Part shown: piece by piece, positions 8,443 through 18,043 of the stretch
How the letters are laid out: every line of letters begins with the position of its first letter
Position numbering within the stretch: the first letter of the stretch is position 1
Origin: Ruminiclostridium papyrosolvens DSM 2782
GTDB lineage: Bacteria; Bacillota; Clostridia; Acetivibrionales; DSM-1351
Direction: 5' to 3'
DNA: 64,000 nucleotides
Assembly: GCF_029318685.1 (NCBI RefSeq)
Contig: NZ_CP119677.1
Coordinates: forward strand, 310,001-374,000
Position numbers and translations under genes: made by a program
The notes under the pieces: model-generated
The model's database searches: none
The model's input: the letters and a program-made list of their open reading frames with translations, nothing else
Told to the model about the DNA's origin: nothing

Positions 8443-9072
8443 ATGGAGAATGTATTTGTTTTTGACCACCCGCTAATACAACATAAGATATCACTGCTTA
8501 GAGATAAGAACACAAATACAAAGGAATTCAGAGAATTAGTATCAGAGATAGCAATGCTTATGGGTTATGAAGTTACAAGAAATATGCCATTGAAAGAAGT
8601 GGAAATTGAGACTCCTATAGGAATGGCTAAAACCAATGTGATCTCAGGTAAGAAACTTGGAATAATTCCAATATTGAGAGCCGGATTGGGAATGGTTGAC
8701 GGTATGCTGAGACTTATCCCGATGGCTAAAGTAGGACATATCGGGTTATATAGAGATCCTGAATCACTACAGCCTGTTGAATACTACTGCAAACTTCCTG
8801 TTGATGTTGAGGAGAGAGAGATTGTTGTTCTTGACCCAATGCTCGCTACAGGCGGTTCGGCATCGGCTGCAATTCAGTTTATTAAAAACAGAGGCGTAAA
8901 GAATATAAAGCTTATGTGCCTTATTGCTGCAAAAGCCGGAATTGAGAGAATGCAGAAGGATCATCCGGATGTTGAAATCTACTGTGCAGCAGTTGACGAA
9001 ATTCTTAATGACCATGCTTATATTGTACCCGGACTTGGAGATGCAGGCGACAGATTATTCGGAACAAAATAA
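8443..9072 (+). CDS. upp: Uracil phosphoribosyltransferase
   Basis: Salvage enzyme converting uracil and PRPP to UMP. The 209-aa length is normal. The PRPP loop reads [14 protein letters not shown] at about residues 128-141, and the uracil-binding C-terminal block is present ([15 protein letters not shown]). The SD GAGGA has 7-nt spacing. It lies 10 bp after rpiB and 60 bp before the dCMP deaminase gene. Confidence 0.97.
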   Translation: MENVFVFDHPLIQHKISLLRDKNTNTKEFRELVSEIAMLMGYEVTRNMPLKEVEIETPIGMAKTNVISGKKLGIIPILRAGLGMVDGMLRLIPMAKVGHIGLYRDPESLQPVEYYCKLPVDVEEREIVVLDPMLATGGSASAAIQFIKNRGVKNIKLMCLIAAKAGIERMQKDHPDVEIYCAAVDEILNDHAYIVPGLGDAGDRLFGTK

Positions 9073-9132
9073 TTAGACAGTTAATTTTGCGGATTGTAGC
9101 TTCAGCAAAAGTTTAACTTTAGGGGGTGCTTT

Positions 9133-9570
9133 ATGAGACCGTCTTGGGATGAGTATTTCATGCAGATTGTGGAGCTGATTAAGACCAGGTCTACCTGTAT
9201 AAGGAGACAAGTAGGCGCCGTTATCGTAAAGGATAAGAGAATACTTGCTACAGGATATAACGGTGCTCCGGTGGGCTGTAAGCACTGCTCTGAAGTTGGA
9301 TGCATGCGAGAAAAGCTGAATATCCCGTCGGGGCAGCGACATGAATTATGCAGAGCAATTCACGCAGAGCAGAACGCAATTGTTCAGGCTGCATATAGCG
9401 GCACCAGCGTAAGCGGAGCTACGTTATATGTTACAAATCAGCCTTGCGTTCTGTGTGCCAAACTGGCCATTAATGCGGGCATTGTCAGAATTGTATTTAA
9501 TGGTGAATATCCTGATGAACTGGCGATGACGCTGCTTAGTGAAGCCGGTATAGAGGTTGTTAGATTATAG
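9133..9570 (+). CDS. comEB: dCMP deaminase (ComEB-like)
   Basis: Zinc-dependent deaminase expected to convert dCMP to dUMP for dTTP synthesis. The catalytic motif [11 protein letters not shown] holds the Zn-binding His and the catalytic Glu, and QPCVLCAK holds the two Zn-binding Cys. A Cys-rich insertion ([12 protein letters not shown]) before the active site is typical of dCMP deaminases and may bind a second zinc. At 145 aa it is complete, with SD AGGGGG before the ATG. It sits with upp in a pyrimidine salvage group. Confidence 0.93.
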   Translation: MRPSWDEYFMQIVELIKTRSTCIRRQVGAVIVKDKRILATGYNGAPVGCKHCSEVGCMREKLNIPSGQRHELCRAIHAEQNAIVQAAYSGTSVSGATLYVTNQPCVLCAKLAINAGIVRIVFNGEYPDELAMTLLSEAGIEVVRL

Positions 9571-9611
9571 AACTATGACCTTGGGCAGACACTTAAAACA
9601 AGATAATAAAC

Positions 9612-9640
9612 AGAGGGGGACTGCCTCCCTCTATTTTGAT
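9612..9640 (+). terminator. Probable terminator after the upp/dCMP deaminase group
   Basis: AGAGGG(GG) pairs with CCTCCCTCT around a short loop; the following T-run is weak (ATTTTG). Confidence 0.5.
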
Positions 9641-9700
9641 GTTTGGATGGTATGTTTTTATGTGGCTTTGCCTAGGGTTGTAATACAAGAAGGTGTTTAA

Positions 9701-11989
9701 ATGTCGAGTGTATATGAGTATTTTATTTCTTTCACCCTTGCGTTTATAGTTGCTTTTTCAGCTACTCCTGCAGTAAAAAGCCTTGCTTTTAAATTAGGGG
9801 TTGTTGATGTTCCTAAGGACAGTCGAAGGATGCATAAGAGGCCAACTGCATTGTTGGGCGGTTTGGCTATAATTGCAGGATTTTTTGTTTCAATACTATT
9901 TAGTATAGTCAGCTCCAAACTATTAAAGGTAGAAACTGCGTTGGTTTTTGACAAGCGTTTTCTAGGCTTAATAGCAGGTAGCTTAATTATTGCAGTATTG
10001 GGTTTTATAGATGATAAATATGCATTAAGCGCACAACTCAAATTTCCTATCCAGATAGCGGCAGCTCTTATAGTTGCATTTACCGGTACTAGAATTGAAT
10101 TTGTAACTAATCCTTTTTCAGTCATTGGAATATCGACCTTTGGGCCATGGATTTCTTACCCGTTGACTGTGATATGGATAGTTGGTATTACAAACGCTAT
10201 TAATTTTATTGATGGATTGGACGGATTGGCGGCAGGAGTATCGTCAATTGCTTCCATGTCACTATTCTTTGTTTCTGTAATGAGGGGTGATCCCGATATT
10301 CGTACAGCAGTACTGGCTGCAATTCTTGCAGGGTCTGTTCTGGGTTTCTTGCCTTATAATTTTAATCCTGCAAAGATTTTTATGGGAGATACGGGAGCAA
10401 CATTTTTAGGATTTGTACTGGGAACCATATCTATTCAAGGTACATACAAGTCTTATACGGCCATAGCCATAGCCGTACCGTTGCTGGTTCTGGCACTGCC
10501 CTTGTTTGATACGCTTTTTGCCATTCTCAGAAGAGTTGCAAGCGGTAAATCACCAATGGCAGCGGACAGAGGGCATTTGCACCACAGGCTTGTTGATATG
10601 GGGCTTACCCAGAAACAATCAGTTTTGGTTATATATGTTGCAAGTGCGGCACTGGGGTTATGTGCGGTAGTACTTGACTATAAAGGGCCCGTTAGTGCCA
10701 TTATATTGGTAATAGCGGTAGCTATATTCATAGTAGGCGGATCAATGTATATGAGTGAAGTGAACAGTGCAAGTAGGGCAAAAGAGGTTCACTACCTGTA
10801 CAACCCGTCAAGAATGTCTATAATAGGAGGTAGAAAGTTGGACAGACTAAAGGTAATGACAATATTCGGTACAAGACCCGATGCCGTTAAAATGGCACCT
10901 CTTGTAAAGGAACTGGAAAGGTGCGATAAGATTGATTCCATTGTGTGCGTAACAGCTCAGCATAGAGAAATGCTTGATCAGGTATTGAAAATGTTTGAGA
11001 TTACGCCTCAGCACGATTTGAATATAATGCAGAGCAGACAAACCTTAACAGGCATTACGACAAGGGCTCTTGAAGGCCTTGAAAAGGTTATGGAGCAGGA
11101 AAACCCTGATATAGTACTTGTTCACGGTGATACTACGACATGCTTTGTAGGAAGCCTTGCAGCTTTTTACAAGCAGATAGCTGTGGGACATGTAGAAGCA
11201 GGATTAAGAACTTTTGATAAGTATTCTCCATATCCGGAAGAAATGAATAGAAAACTTACCGGATCAATGGCAGATATTCACCTTGCACCAACTCAAACCA
11301 ACAGGGAAAATCTTTTAAGAGAAGGTGTAAGTCAGGATGCAATATATGTTACAGGTAATACTGTAAATGATGCATTAAAAACAACTGTAAAAGAAGATTA
11401 TACCTTCCAGTGTGAAGAACTCAGAGGGATAGACTTTAAAAATAAAAGAATCATTGCTGTTACTGCCCATAGAAGAGAAAATCTTGGGGAACCACTTCAC
11501 AATATCTGTCGTGCACTTTCTTCAATTGTTGATAAATATGACGATGTTGAACTGGTTTATACAGTGCACTTAAACCCTGTTGTGCAGGAAACGGCCAAGG
11601 AGATTCTTGGAGGAAAAGAAAGAGTTCACTTGATTCCTCCACTGGATGTTCAGGATATGCATAATCTTATGGCCAGATCATACATGATAATGACAGATTC
11701 CGGCGGAATACAGGAAGAGGCGCCGACATTGGGCAAGCCGGTTCTTGTATTGAGAAAAGAAACTGAAAGGCCCGAAGCTGTTAAAGCAGGTACAGTAAGA
11801 CTTGCCGGAACAGTTGAAAGCGAGATAATAGAACATGCAACAAAGCTTCTTGAAGACAAGGAAGATTATGACACAATGGCAAAGGCTGTAAACCCATACG
11901 GTGACGGACATGCTTCCGAGAGAATTGTCAAAGTACTTCTGTATCACTTCGGGTTAACAGATGAAATACCTCAGGAGTTTAGTGTTTGA
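9701..11989 (+). CDS. tagO-mnaA: Fused TagO/WecA-type GlcNAc-1-P transferase and UDP-GlcNAc 2-epimerase
   Basis: One uninterrupted 762-aa frame joins two enzymes. Residues 1 to about 370 form a polytopic membrane transferase that loads GlcNAc-1-P onto undecaprenyl phosphate. They show RRMHKRPTALLGGLA, DDKYALSAQLKF, NAINFIDGLDGLAAG, FMGDTGATFLGF and the final GHLHHRL His motif. Residues about 380-762 are a non-hydrolysing UDP-GlcNAc 2-epimerase making UDP-ManNAc. They show MTIFGTRPDAVKMAPL, AGLRTFDKYSPYPEEM, TAHRRENLGEPL and SGGIQEEAPTLGKPV. Both reactions begin wall polymer (teichoic-acid-like) synthesis. At the junction lies GGAGG (10826-10830) and, 7 nt on, an in-frame TTG (10838), so a free epimerase may also be made. 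The position just before the atp cluster matches mnaA in B. subtilis. Confidence 0.93.
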   Translation: MSSVYEYFISFTLAFIVAFSATPAVKSLAFKLGVVDVPKDSRRMHKRPTALLGGLAIIAGFFVSILFSIVSSKLLKVETALVFDKRFLGLIAGSLIIAVLGFIDDKYALSAQLKFPIQIAAALIVAFTGTRIEFVTNPFSVIGISTFGPWISYPLTVIWIVGITNAINFIDGLDGLAAGVSSIASMSLFFVSVMRGDPDIRTAVLAAILAGSVLGFLPYNFNPAKIFMGDTGATFLGFVLGTISIQGTYKSYTAIAIAVPLLVLALPLFDTLFAILRRVASGKSPMAADRGHLHHRLVDMGLTQKQSVLVIYVASAALGLCAVVLDYKGPVSAIILVIAVAIFIVGGSMYMSEVNSASRAKEVHYLYNPSRMSIIGGRKLDRLKVMTIFGTRPDAVKMAPLVKELERCDKIDSIVCVTAQHREMLDQVLKMFEITPQHDLNIMQSRQTLTGITTRALEGLEKVMEQENPDIVLVHGDTTTCFVGSLAAFYKQIAVGHVEAGLRTFDKYSPYPEEMNRKLTGSMADIHLAPTQTNRENLLREGVSQDAIYVTGNTVNDALKTTVKEDYTFQCEELRGIDFKNKRIIAVTAHRRENLGEPLHNICRALSSIVDKYDDVELVYTVHLNPVVQETAKEILGGKERVHLIPPLDVQDMHNLMARSYMIMTDSGGIQEEAPTLGKPVLVLRKETERPEAVKAGTVRLAGTVESEIIEHATKLLEDKEDYDTMAKAVNPYGDGHASERIVKVLLYHFGLTDEIPQEFSV
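10826..10840 (+). promoter_or_regulatory. Internal ribosome binding site and TTG start at the fusion junction
   Basis: AGGAGG, 7 nt, TTG, in frame with the fusion gene. The TTG would start a protein MDRLKVMTIFGTRPD, exactly the usual N terminus of a stand-alone epimerase. Confidence 0.6.
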
Positions 11990-12020
11990 ATCTGAAAAAT
12001 TAGGTAAATAAGTTTATTTT

Positions 12021-12052
12021 AAAGGGGATGTTATGGACAACATCCCCTTTTT
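12021..12052. terminator. Bidirectional terminator between tagO-mnaA and motB
   Basis: AAAGGGGATGTT (12021-12032) pairs perfectly with AACATCCCCTTT (12039-12050). The 6-nt loop and A/T flanks make it work on both strands between convergent genes. Confidence 0.88.
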
Positions 12053-12070
12053 ACGTTTATTATTATTCTG

Positions 12071-12847
12071 CTATTTGGCTGTTGAGCCTTCTTTATCTGT
12101 GTCGGCTTCACCCTTACTGGATGAATCCCTAAGTATTACAATATCAACTCTTCTGTTCTTTGCTCTGTTAATATCCGTAGTATTCGGAACTAATGGTGAA
12201 TATTCACCGTATGGTACAGGAGCAATCATCTTTGGATTAATACCGCCCTTATCAACCAGAAGCTTCAAAACATTTATTGCTCTTGCTGCAGACAATTCCC
12301 AGTTTGACGGATATAAGGCACTTTTCATTGGGATATTATCAGTATGTCCTTCCACACGTATGTGTTTGTTTGGAATCTTACTCAGAATATCCTTTCCTAT
12401 TTTTATTACCGTATCTTGATCATTTGGTTCTATTATAGCACTTCCGCTTTTAAACAGTATTTTCTCATTTATAGTAACAACTATACCACGCTCCTGCATG
12501 GTTACTGATACGTTCCCTTTTAATCCTTCAGAATCCACAAGACCGCTTATTTCCTCTTGCAATGCCTCCATCTGTTGATCCTCAATCTTTGAAGGTATTA
12601 CGGGAGACGGCATGGTAGCCGGAAAATCAATTAAAGAATTTCCCGAACTTCCACCTTGAACTACAGACGGCCGTTCTCCATTACCAAAGGCAGAGCTCAG
12701 TGATTGTGAGAGTTGCTGGAACTTTTCTGTGTTAACCTGACTCATGGAATACAATATTATAAAGAGTATTAGCAACAAGTTCATCAGGTCGGCATATGTT
12801 AAAAGCCAACGCTCAGCATTATCCTTGATAATTTTTTCCTTTGCCAT
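12071..12847 (-). CDS. motB: Flagellar motor stator protein MotB
   Basis: Stator subunit that anchors the motor to peptidoglycan and lines the ion channel. A single N-terminal membrane helix begins after a short cytoplasmic tail and contains the essential ion-carrying Asp (about residue 20) in YADLMNLLLILFIILYSMS. The C-terminal OmpA-like peptidoglycan-binding domain shows VEGHTDNIPM and NRAKNRRVDIVI. The 258-aa length is normal. It starts 2 bp after the motA stop, so the two are translationally close. The ion type (H+ or Na+) cannot be decided here. Flagellar genes are otherwise absent from the window. Confidence 0.94.
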   Translation of the reverse strand: MAKEKIIKDNAERWLLTYADLMNLLLILFIILYSMSQVNTEKFQQLSQSLSSAFGNGERPSVVQGGSSGNSLIDFPATMPSPVIPSKIEDQQMEALQEEISGLVDSEGLKGNVSVTMQERGIVVTINEKILFKSGSAIIEPNDQDTVIKIGKDILSKIPNKHIRVEGHTDNIPMKSALYPSNWELSAARAINVLKLLVDKGGINPKMIAPVPYGEYSPLVPNTTDINRAKNRRVDIVILRDSSSKGEADTDKEGSTAK

Positions 12848-12849
12848 GC

Positions 12850-13650
12850 TTACGCTTCAGCTCCTTCTTCCGCAGTAGCTACTGATTTATTTTTAGCACC
12901 GTTTAACTTCTCCATAAGGTTAAGGTTGAGTTTTTCCTTGATAATACGTGGATTTTCTCCTGCCTGTATGGATAAGAGACCTTCTATTATAATTTCGTTA
13001 ATCATTGTTTCACGTGCCGCTTTAGCCTTTATTTTTGTACCGAAGGGCAGCCATACAAGGTTAGCGAAGGCAACACCGTACATGGTTGCAATAAAGGCAC
13101 TGGATATCTTAGGCCCAAGTGCATTGGAATCCGACAAATCCTTAAGTATACTAATCATACCCATAACCGTTCCGCAAACTCCCATGGCCGGCCAGGTTCC
13201 ACCCATGGCTTCAAACATCTTTGCACCTGACTCATATATCTCTTCCTGCAGTTCGGTTTCTCTTGCAAGTATGTCCTTTATTACTTCTGTTTCTATACCG
13301 TCAACAACCAGAGCCAGGCCTTTTCTTATAAGGTCATTCTTATTTGTTTGGGCATCCTGCTCAAGACTGAGAAGTCCATCTTTTCTGGCCTTCTCAGATA
13401 AATCTGCCAACTCATTAATTATATCTATTTCGTTATATTTCTTTTGAATAAATAACATGCTCAGTGTAGAAAGCATTTTCTTAACTTCTGATAAAGGAAA
13501 TGCAACCAGTGTCGCACCAAAACCTCCGATAAAAACAATCAGAAACGGAGCTACCTTGAAAAGAGCGCCCAATTGGCCTCCTTCTTCCAAATAACCTGCT
13601 AAAACCCCGCCAAGACCCAGTACCAAACCTACAATGGTTGTAATATCCAT
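12850..13650 (-). CDS. motA: Flagellar motor stator protein MotA
   Basis: Four-helix stator subunit that couples ion flow through MotA/MotB to torque on FliG. It has the N-terminal hydrophobic pair (ITTIVGLVLGLGGVLAGY, then FIGGFGATLVAFP), a cytoplasmic loop, and the conserved GTVMGMISILKDL with the channel Pro/Gly region and the last helix. The frame is open to 13725, but ATG at 13648-13650 with AGGAG 10 nt upstream gives MDITTIVGLV, the usual start (266 aa). It is transcribed away from the atp cluster, from a 250-bp divergent intergenic region. Confidence 0.94.
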   Translation of the reverse strand: MDITTIVGLVLGLGGVLAGYLEEGGQLGALFKVAPFLIVFIGGFGATLVAFPLSEVKKMLSTLSMLFIQKKYNEIDIINELADLSEKARKDGLLSLEQDAQTNKNDLIRKGLALVVDGIETEVIKDILARETELQEEIYESGAKMFEAMGGTWPAMGVCGTVMGMISILKDLSDSNALGPKISSAFIATMYGVAFANLVWLPFGTKIKAKAARETMINEIIIEGLLSIQAGENPRIIKEKLNLNLMEKLNGAKNKSVATAEEGAEA

Positions 13651-13715
13651 AGAATGACCACTCCTGAATTTTTTGAATTTCTTTTGTGCATCTTTACTAA
13701 ATTCACTAACTCTAT

Positions 13716-13742
13716 AATGGTACATTTCGTCAAAGTACCATT
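13716..13742. repeat. Inverted repeat in the motA leader
   Basis: AATGGTAC (13716-13723) and GTACCATT (13735-13742) form perfect 8-bp arms around 11 nt, 66-92 bp upstream of motA. It could be an operator or an mRNA leader hairpin. Confidence 0.45.
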
Positions 13743-13831
13743 GATTTACCTTTTTTACTGTGCTATTATTTAACTAATTTCTTGCCAACCATCGATTATT
13801 ATCATTGTACGCAGATAAGTAACCTAAATAG

Positions 13832-13858
13832 ATATCGTAAATTTTGGCGGAAAACTTA
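13832..13858 (-). promoter_or_regulatory. Candidate sigma-D promoter for motAB
   Basis: On the minus strand TAAG, a 15-nt spacer and TACGATAT resemble the sigma-D consensus (TAAA, N15, GCCGATAT) with three mismatches. It lies about 180 bp upstream of motA. Flagellar stators are usual sigma-D targets. Confidence 0.4.
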
Positions 13859-13898
13859 ACAACTTTTTATGGAGATTGGCACAATAAAATAATAACAT

Positions 13899-14297
13899 AT
13901 GAGTAATAGTATAAAGTTTTTTATTAAAAGGGTTCTTATTGTATATATGGTGTCGCTTATTGCATGTTTTTTTGTAAAACATCATAGACTACCAATGATA
14001 ATCATACTCACTGTCAGTGTGCTATTTTCATTGTTGAGGTTAGCTGTGCTTGAAGCTGTGCTGAAGCAATTAGGCAACGGTATCAATAAAACAGTTGCAG
14101 TTGTACTGAATTTAGTGCTATATCTATTTAACTTAGGCGTTATTAGTGTTACAATTGTCTTTGCACTGCGTATGGGAGTACATACTTTTCTGGCTGCATT
14201 GACAGGCACTTTATCGGTAATGATAGTTATAGTGCTGAATGTTGTTACGGAAACTTTGGGTATTACAAAAAATCAATTTGGACAGAAGGTGAACTAA
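13899..14297 (+). CDS. atpI: AtpI-like small membrane protein of the ATP synthase operon
   Basis: A 132-aa protein with four hydrophobic segments, placed directly before atpB with no gap between them. Size, helix number and position match the AtpI (ATP synthase protein I) family, which helps assemble the c-ring and may carry Mg2+. Sequence identity in this family is low, so the call leans on position. A long internal basic/polar loop between helices 2 and 3 (KQLGNGINKT) is the usual arrangement. Confidence 0.75.
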   Translation: MSNSIKFFIKRVLIVYMVSLIACFFVKHHRLPMIIILTVSVLFSLLRLAVLEAVLKQLGNGINKTVAVVLNLVLYLFNLGVISVTIVFALRMGVHTFLAALTGTLSVMIVIVLNVVTETLGITKNQFGQKVN

Positions 14298-15008
14298 GTG
14301 GATTTAGGCGAAAGACTTATTGAGGCGATGGAACCGCAGGAAGTATTCACTTTTAGCCTGTTCGGCAACAAAATACCTGTTACTGATGTTGTGGTTACTA
14401 TGTGGATAATTATGGCAGTGATGATTACTCTTGCAATTATATTCACCCGCAAATTTACTACAGTACCCGGCAAAAAGCAGAACGTGGCTGAAATTATTGT
14501 TGAGTTTATCAACAACATAGTTAAGGATGCTATAGGCGAGCATCATTGGAAGGCATTTGCACCTTATCTGGGAACAGTAATGTTGTTTCTGATTTTTGCA
14601 AATACTGTCTCAATTTTTAATGTTATTCCTGGAGAAGGTTTTAAGCTAAGACCTCCAACCAGAAATATAAATGTAACTGCGTGTTTGGCGGTAATGTCAA
14701 TCGCAGTAGTTATTTATGCCGGAATAAGGTATAAAAAAGTCAGCGGATGGTTAAAGAGTTTTGTTGAACCAATACCTTTGATTCTCCCGTTTAAGATACT
14801 TGATTACGGTATTAAGCCACTATCTTTGGCATTGCGTCTTTTTGGTAACATTCTGGGAGCATTTATAGTAATGGAACTAATCTACGCAGCAATGCCACCG
14901 ATAGTACCTGCAGCGTTAAGTCTGTATTTTGACTTGTTTGATGGTATATTGCAAGCCTATGTATTTATGTTTTTGACGTCTCTGTATATTGCAGAGGTAC
15001 TAGAATAA
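14298..15008 (+). CDS. atpB: F0 ATP synthase subunit a
   Basis: Membrane stator subunit providing the half channels for ion flow past the c-ring. The essential Arg lies in SLALRLFGNILGAF in the fifth helix. The 236-aa length is normal. It starts with GTG immediately after the atpI stop codon, which implies coupled translation. Confidence 0.95.
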   Translation: MDLGERLIEAMEPQEVFTFSLFGNKIPVTDVVVTMWIIMAVMITLAIIFTRKFTTVPGKKQNVAEIIVEFINNIVKDAIGEHHWKAFAPYLGTVMLFLIFANTVSIFNVIPGEGFKLRPPTRNINVTACLAVMSIAVVIYAGIRYKKVSGWLKSFVEPIPLILPFKILDYGIKPLSLALRLFGNILGAFIVMELIYAAMPPIVPAALSLYFDLFDGILQAYVFMFLTSLYIAEVLE

Positions 15009-15016
15009 GGGGGTGA

Positions 15017-15247
<231 letters not shown>

Positions 15248-15259
15248 AAGGAATATGAG

Positions 15260-15296
15260 TATCTGTGGAAGGTATGTTGTGTACCTTCCACAGATA
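15260..15296 (+). repeat. Perfect 15-bp hairpin between atpE and atpF
   Basis: Arms 15260-15274 and 15282-15296 are exact complements around a 7-nt loop (TGTTGTG). No T-run follows, so it looks like an mRNA stability or processing element inside the operon rather than a terminator. Confidence 0.75.
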
Positions 15297-15394
15297 TAGT
15301 AGTAACAAAGAAGAATATAAAGCCCGGTGTTAAATAGACGGTGCTATTATATAAATGTGCTATAAAAATACAGGTAATAAGGAGACGCGAGTTT

Positions 15395-15880
15395 ATGCTA
15401 ACACCTGAAAAGTATACATTTCTTTTTGTTGCATTAAACCTGTTAATTTTATATTTCTTTATGAAACGAATTCTGTTCAAACCGGTAACTCAGTTTATGG
15501 AGAACAGAAAGAACTCAATAGAAACAGCGTTGAACGATGCTGAACAGGCAAAATTAGAAGCAGCTGAGTCACGCAAAAGCTACGACCAACAAATAAGAAA
15601 TATCAAAGTGGATTCCGACAGGTTGGTAAACGAGGCTAAACAAAAGGCTTCACGGGAATATGAAGAGATAGTTGCTGCTGCTAAAAAAGAAGCAGAGCTT
15701 ATTCTGCAAAAAGGCCGTGAGGAAGTAGAACGTGAAAGAGCCGAAATGCTCAAGCAGGTAAAACAGCAGATAGCTGTTCTTGCTATTACAGCGGCTACAA
15801 AAGTTGTTCAGCAGAATATGGATTCCGAAACAAATAAAAGTCTGGTGGAAAAATTTATTGATGAGGCAGGTGCTGCTTAA
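15395..15880 (+). CDS. atpF: F0 ATP synthase subunit b
   Basis: Peripheral stalk subunit: one N-terminal membrane helix (YTFLFVALNLLILYFFMK) followed by a long charged helical coiled coil rich in Glu, Lys, Ala and Arg. The open frame begins at 15341, but AAGGAG at 15379-15384 places the start at ATG 15395, giving 161 aa, a normal length. The stop codon overlaps the atpH start (TAATG). Confidence 0.93.
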   Translation: MLTPEKYTFLFVALNLLILYFFMKRILFKPVTQFMENRKNSIETALNDAEQAKLEAAESRKSYDQQIRNIKVDSDRLVNEAKQKASREYEEIVAAAKKEAELILQKGREEVERERAEMLKQVKQQIAVLAITAATKVVQQNMDSETNKSLVEKFIDEAGAA

Positions 15881-16407
15881 TGCCACTTGTAGAAAAAAGG
15901 TATGCACAGGCACTGCTGCAATTGTCAGGGTCGGATGTTAATTCGGTAAAAGAGGAATTTGGAGACTTTACCAACCTTTACAATTCTGATAAGGACTTCA
16001 GAGACTTTTTGAATAACCCTGTTATTAAAACGGATAAGAAGCAAGCTCTCATAAGAAGCGTATTTACAGGACGCTTAAGCAAAAATATGCTCAATACGAT
16101 ACTGCTTCTCATTTCAAAACAGAGGACAGCTGAAATACCCGGAATATTCAGCCAATTTATGCAAATGTCAAATGAAATGGCAAATGTTCTGGATATGAAG
16201 ATAATAATGGCTGAACAACTAACTGAAGTCCAATTGGAAACTATAAGAGAAAAGTTCAGAAAGAAATATAATGCAGTAGCTGTAAATTCCACTGAAATCG
16301 TAGATGCATCACTTATTGGCGGTATTAAGGTAATTATAGGTGACCAGGTTTACGACGGAAGTGTAAAAGGCAGGATAGAATCATTAACTGAGATAGTCAG
16401 TGTTTAG
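15880..16407 (+). CDS. atpH: F1 ATP synthase subunit delta
   Basis: Links the peripheral stalk to the top of F1. A 175-aa protein starting [12 protein letters not shown], with the C-terminal [25 protein letters not shown] typical of the OSCP/delta family. Its ATG overlaps the atpF stop by one base. Confidence 0.93.
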   Translation: MPLVEKRYAQALLQLSGSDVNSVKEEFGDFTNLYNSDKDFRDFLNNPVIKTDKKQALIRSVFTGRLSKNMLNTILLLISKQRTAEIPGIFSQFMQMSNEMANVLDMKIIMAEQLTEVQLETIREKFRKKYNAVAVNSTEIVDASLIGGIKVIIGDQVYDGSVKGRIESLTEIVSV

Positions 16408-16439
16408 CTGATGGTATCGGAACATATGGGGTGAGAAAC

Positions 16440-17948
16440 ATGAGTCTTAGACCAGAAGAAATAAGCTCGATTATAAAGCAGCAGATTGAAAATTATGATA
16501 CTGCTGTTAAGACTGATGATGTTGGATACGTTCTTCAGTCAGGAGATAATATTGCGAGAATATACGGACTTAAATCATGTATGTCCGGCGAGCTTTTACA
16601 ATTTGAAAATAATGTATTTGGTATGGCTCTCAATCTCGAAGAAGATAACGTAGGATGTGTTGTCCTGGGAGATGACAGAGGAATAAAGGAAGGCTCAACT
16701 GTTAAAAGAACAGGAAAAACTGTTCAGGTACCGGTTGGACAAAGCCTTGTAGGGAGAGTTGTCAGTCCGCTTGGAAAACCGGTGGATGGTAAAGGTGATA
16801 TTGTAGCAGAGGAATATCGCTCTGTTGATTTTACGGCTCCCGGCGTTATTGACAGAAAGAGCGTTAACAAGCCGCTTCAAACAGGTATTATGGCACTTGA
16901 TGCCTTAATTCCAATTGGAAGAGGGCAAAGAGAGCTTATAATTGGAGACAGACAGACTGGTAAAACAGCTATAGCTGTAGATACCATTATCAATCAAAAA
17001 GGTAAAGATGTCATTTGTGTTTATGTAGCAATAGGTCAAAAGGCATCTACCATTACGGGTATTGTAAATACTCTGGAGAAATTCGGAGCCATGGAATACT
17101 CTATTGTTGTATCGTCAACGGCGAGCGATCCTTCATCGGTTCAGTACCTTGCACCTTATGCAGGGTGTGCTATGGCAGAGGATTTTATGTACAGATATCA
17201 TAAGGATGTTTTAATCATTTATGATGATTTGTCCAAGCATGCGGTAGCCTACAGAGCAATGTCACTTCTGCTGAAAAGGCCACCGGGAAGAGAAGCTTAT
17301 CCGGGAGATGTTTTCTATTTACACTCAAGACTACTTGAAAGAGCAGCTAAACTAAGCGATGAAATGGGTGGAGGTTCAATTACCGCACTGCCTATCATTG
17401 AAACACTGGCAGGAGACGTTTCAGCATATATCCCAACTAATGTTATTTCAATAACTGACGGTCAGATATATCTGGAGTCAGAATTGTTCTATTCCGGACA
17501 AAGACCTGCTGTTAACGTTGGATTATCAGTTTCCAGAGTTGGTGGTTCTGCTCAGATAAAAGCTATGAGAAAAATTGCAGGTCCTTTGAGAATAAATCTT
17601 GCACAGTTCAGGGAACTTGAAGCGTTTGCGCAGTTCGGCTCTGACCTTGATAAATCCACAAGGGATAAGCTCACTCAGGGCGAGCGTCTTGTAGAGACAC
17701 TGAAGCAACCTCTGTACGCAACATTGCCGGTTGAGGAACAGGTTCTGATACTATATGGAGCTACAAATAACTATCTGATGGACTTACCTGTAAATAAGGT
17801 TAGAAAGTTCAATGAGGAATTTGTGGCATATATAAAGGAAAAGTACCCTAAGATTCTAACCAGTATTGCTGAAACAGGAGATATAAGCGATGAAATATCA
17901 AAGCTTATGAAGACTGCGGCAGATGAGTTTAAGGCTCAGTTTATTTAA
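16440..17948 (+). CDS. atpA: F1 ATP synthase subunit alpha
   Basis: Non-catalytic nucleotide-binding subunit. The P-loop reads [15 protein letters not shown] and the signature [17 protein letters not shown] is present. ATG 16440 follows SD GGGGTGA with good spacing; an in-frame GTG at 16431 overlaps the SD and is less likely. The protein is 502 aa. A small 8-bp hairpin (17961-17993) lies between this gene and atpG. Confidence 0.97.
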   Translation: MSLRPEEISSIIKQQIENYDTAVKTDDVGYVLQSGDNIARIYGLKSCMSGELLQFENNVFGMALNLEEDNVGCVVLGDDRGIKEGSTVKRTGKTVQVPVGQSLVGRVVSPLGKPVDGKGDIVAEEYRSVDFTAPGVIDRKSVNKPLQTGIMALDALIPIGRGQRELIIGDRQTGKTAIAVDTIINQKGKDVICVYVAIGQKASTITGIVNTLEKFGAMEYSIVVSSTASDPSSVQYLAPYAGCAMAEDFMYRYHKDVLIIYDDLSKHAVAYRAMSLLLKRPPGREAYPGDVFYLHSRLLERAAKLSDEMGGGSITALPIIETLAGDVSAYIPTNVISITDGQIYLESELFYSGQRPAVNVGLSVSRVGGSAQIKAMRKIAGPLRINLAQFRELEAFAQFGSDLDKSTRDKLTQGERLVETLKQPLYATLPVEEQVLILYGATNNYLMDLPVNKVRKFNEEFVAYIKEKYPKILTSIAETGDISDEISKLMKTAADEFKAQFI

Positions 17949-18043
17949 AATTAATAAAAGCTTATCTAACAACAATAACACAGCAGATAAGCGTTATGAT
18001 TATATTTTTGTCGTGCTGTGGGACAGAAACGGCGGTTTATCAT

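Noticed and set aside
12926-13447. 173-codon plus-strand frame opposite motA
   Set aside because: Shadow of a well-conserved MotA gene.
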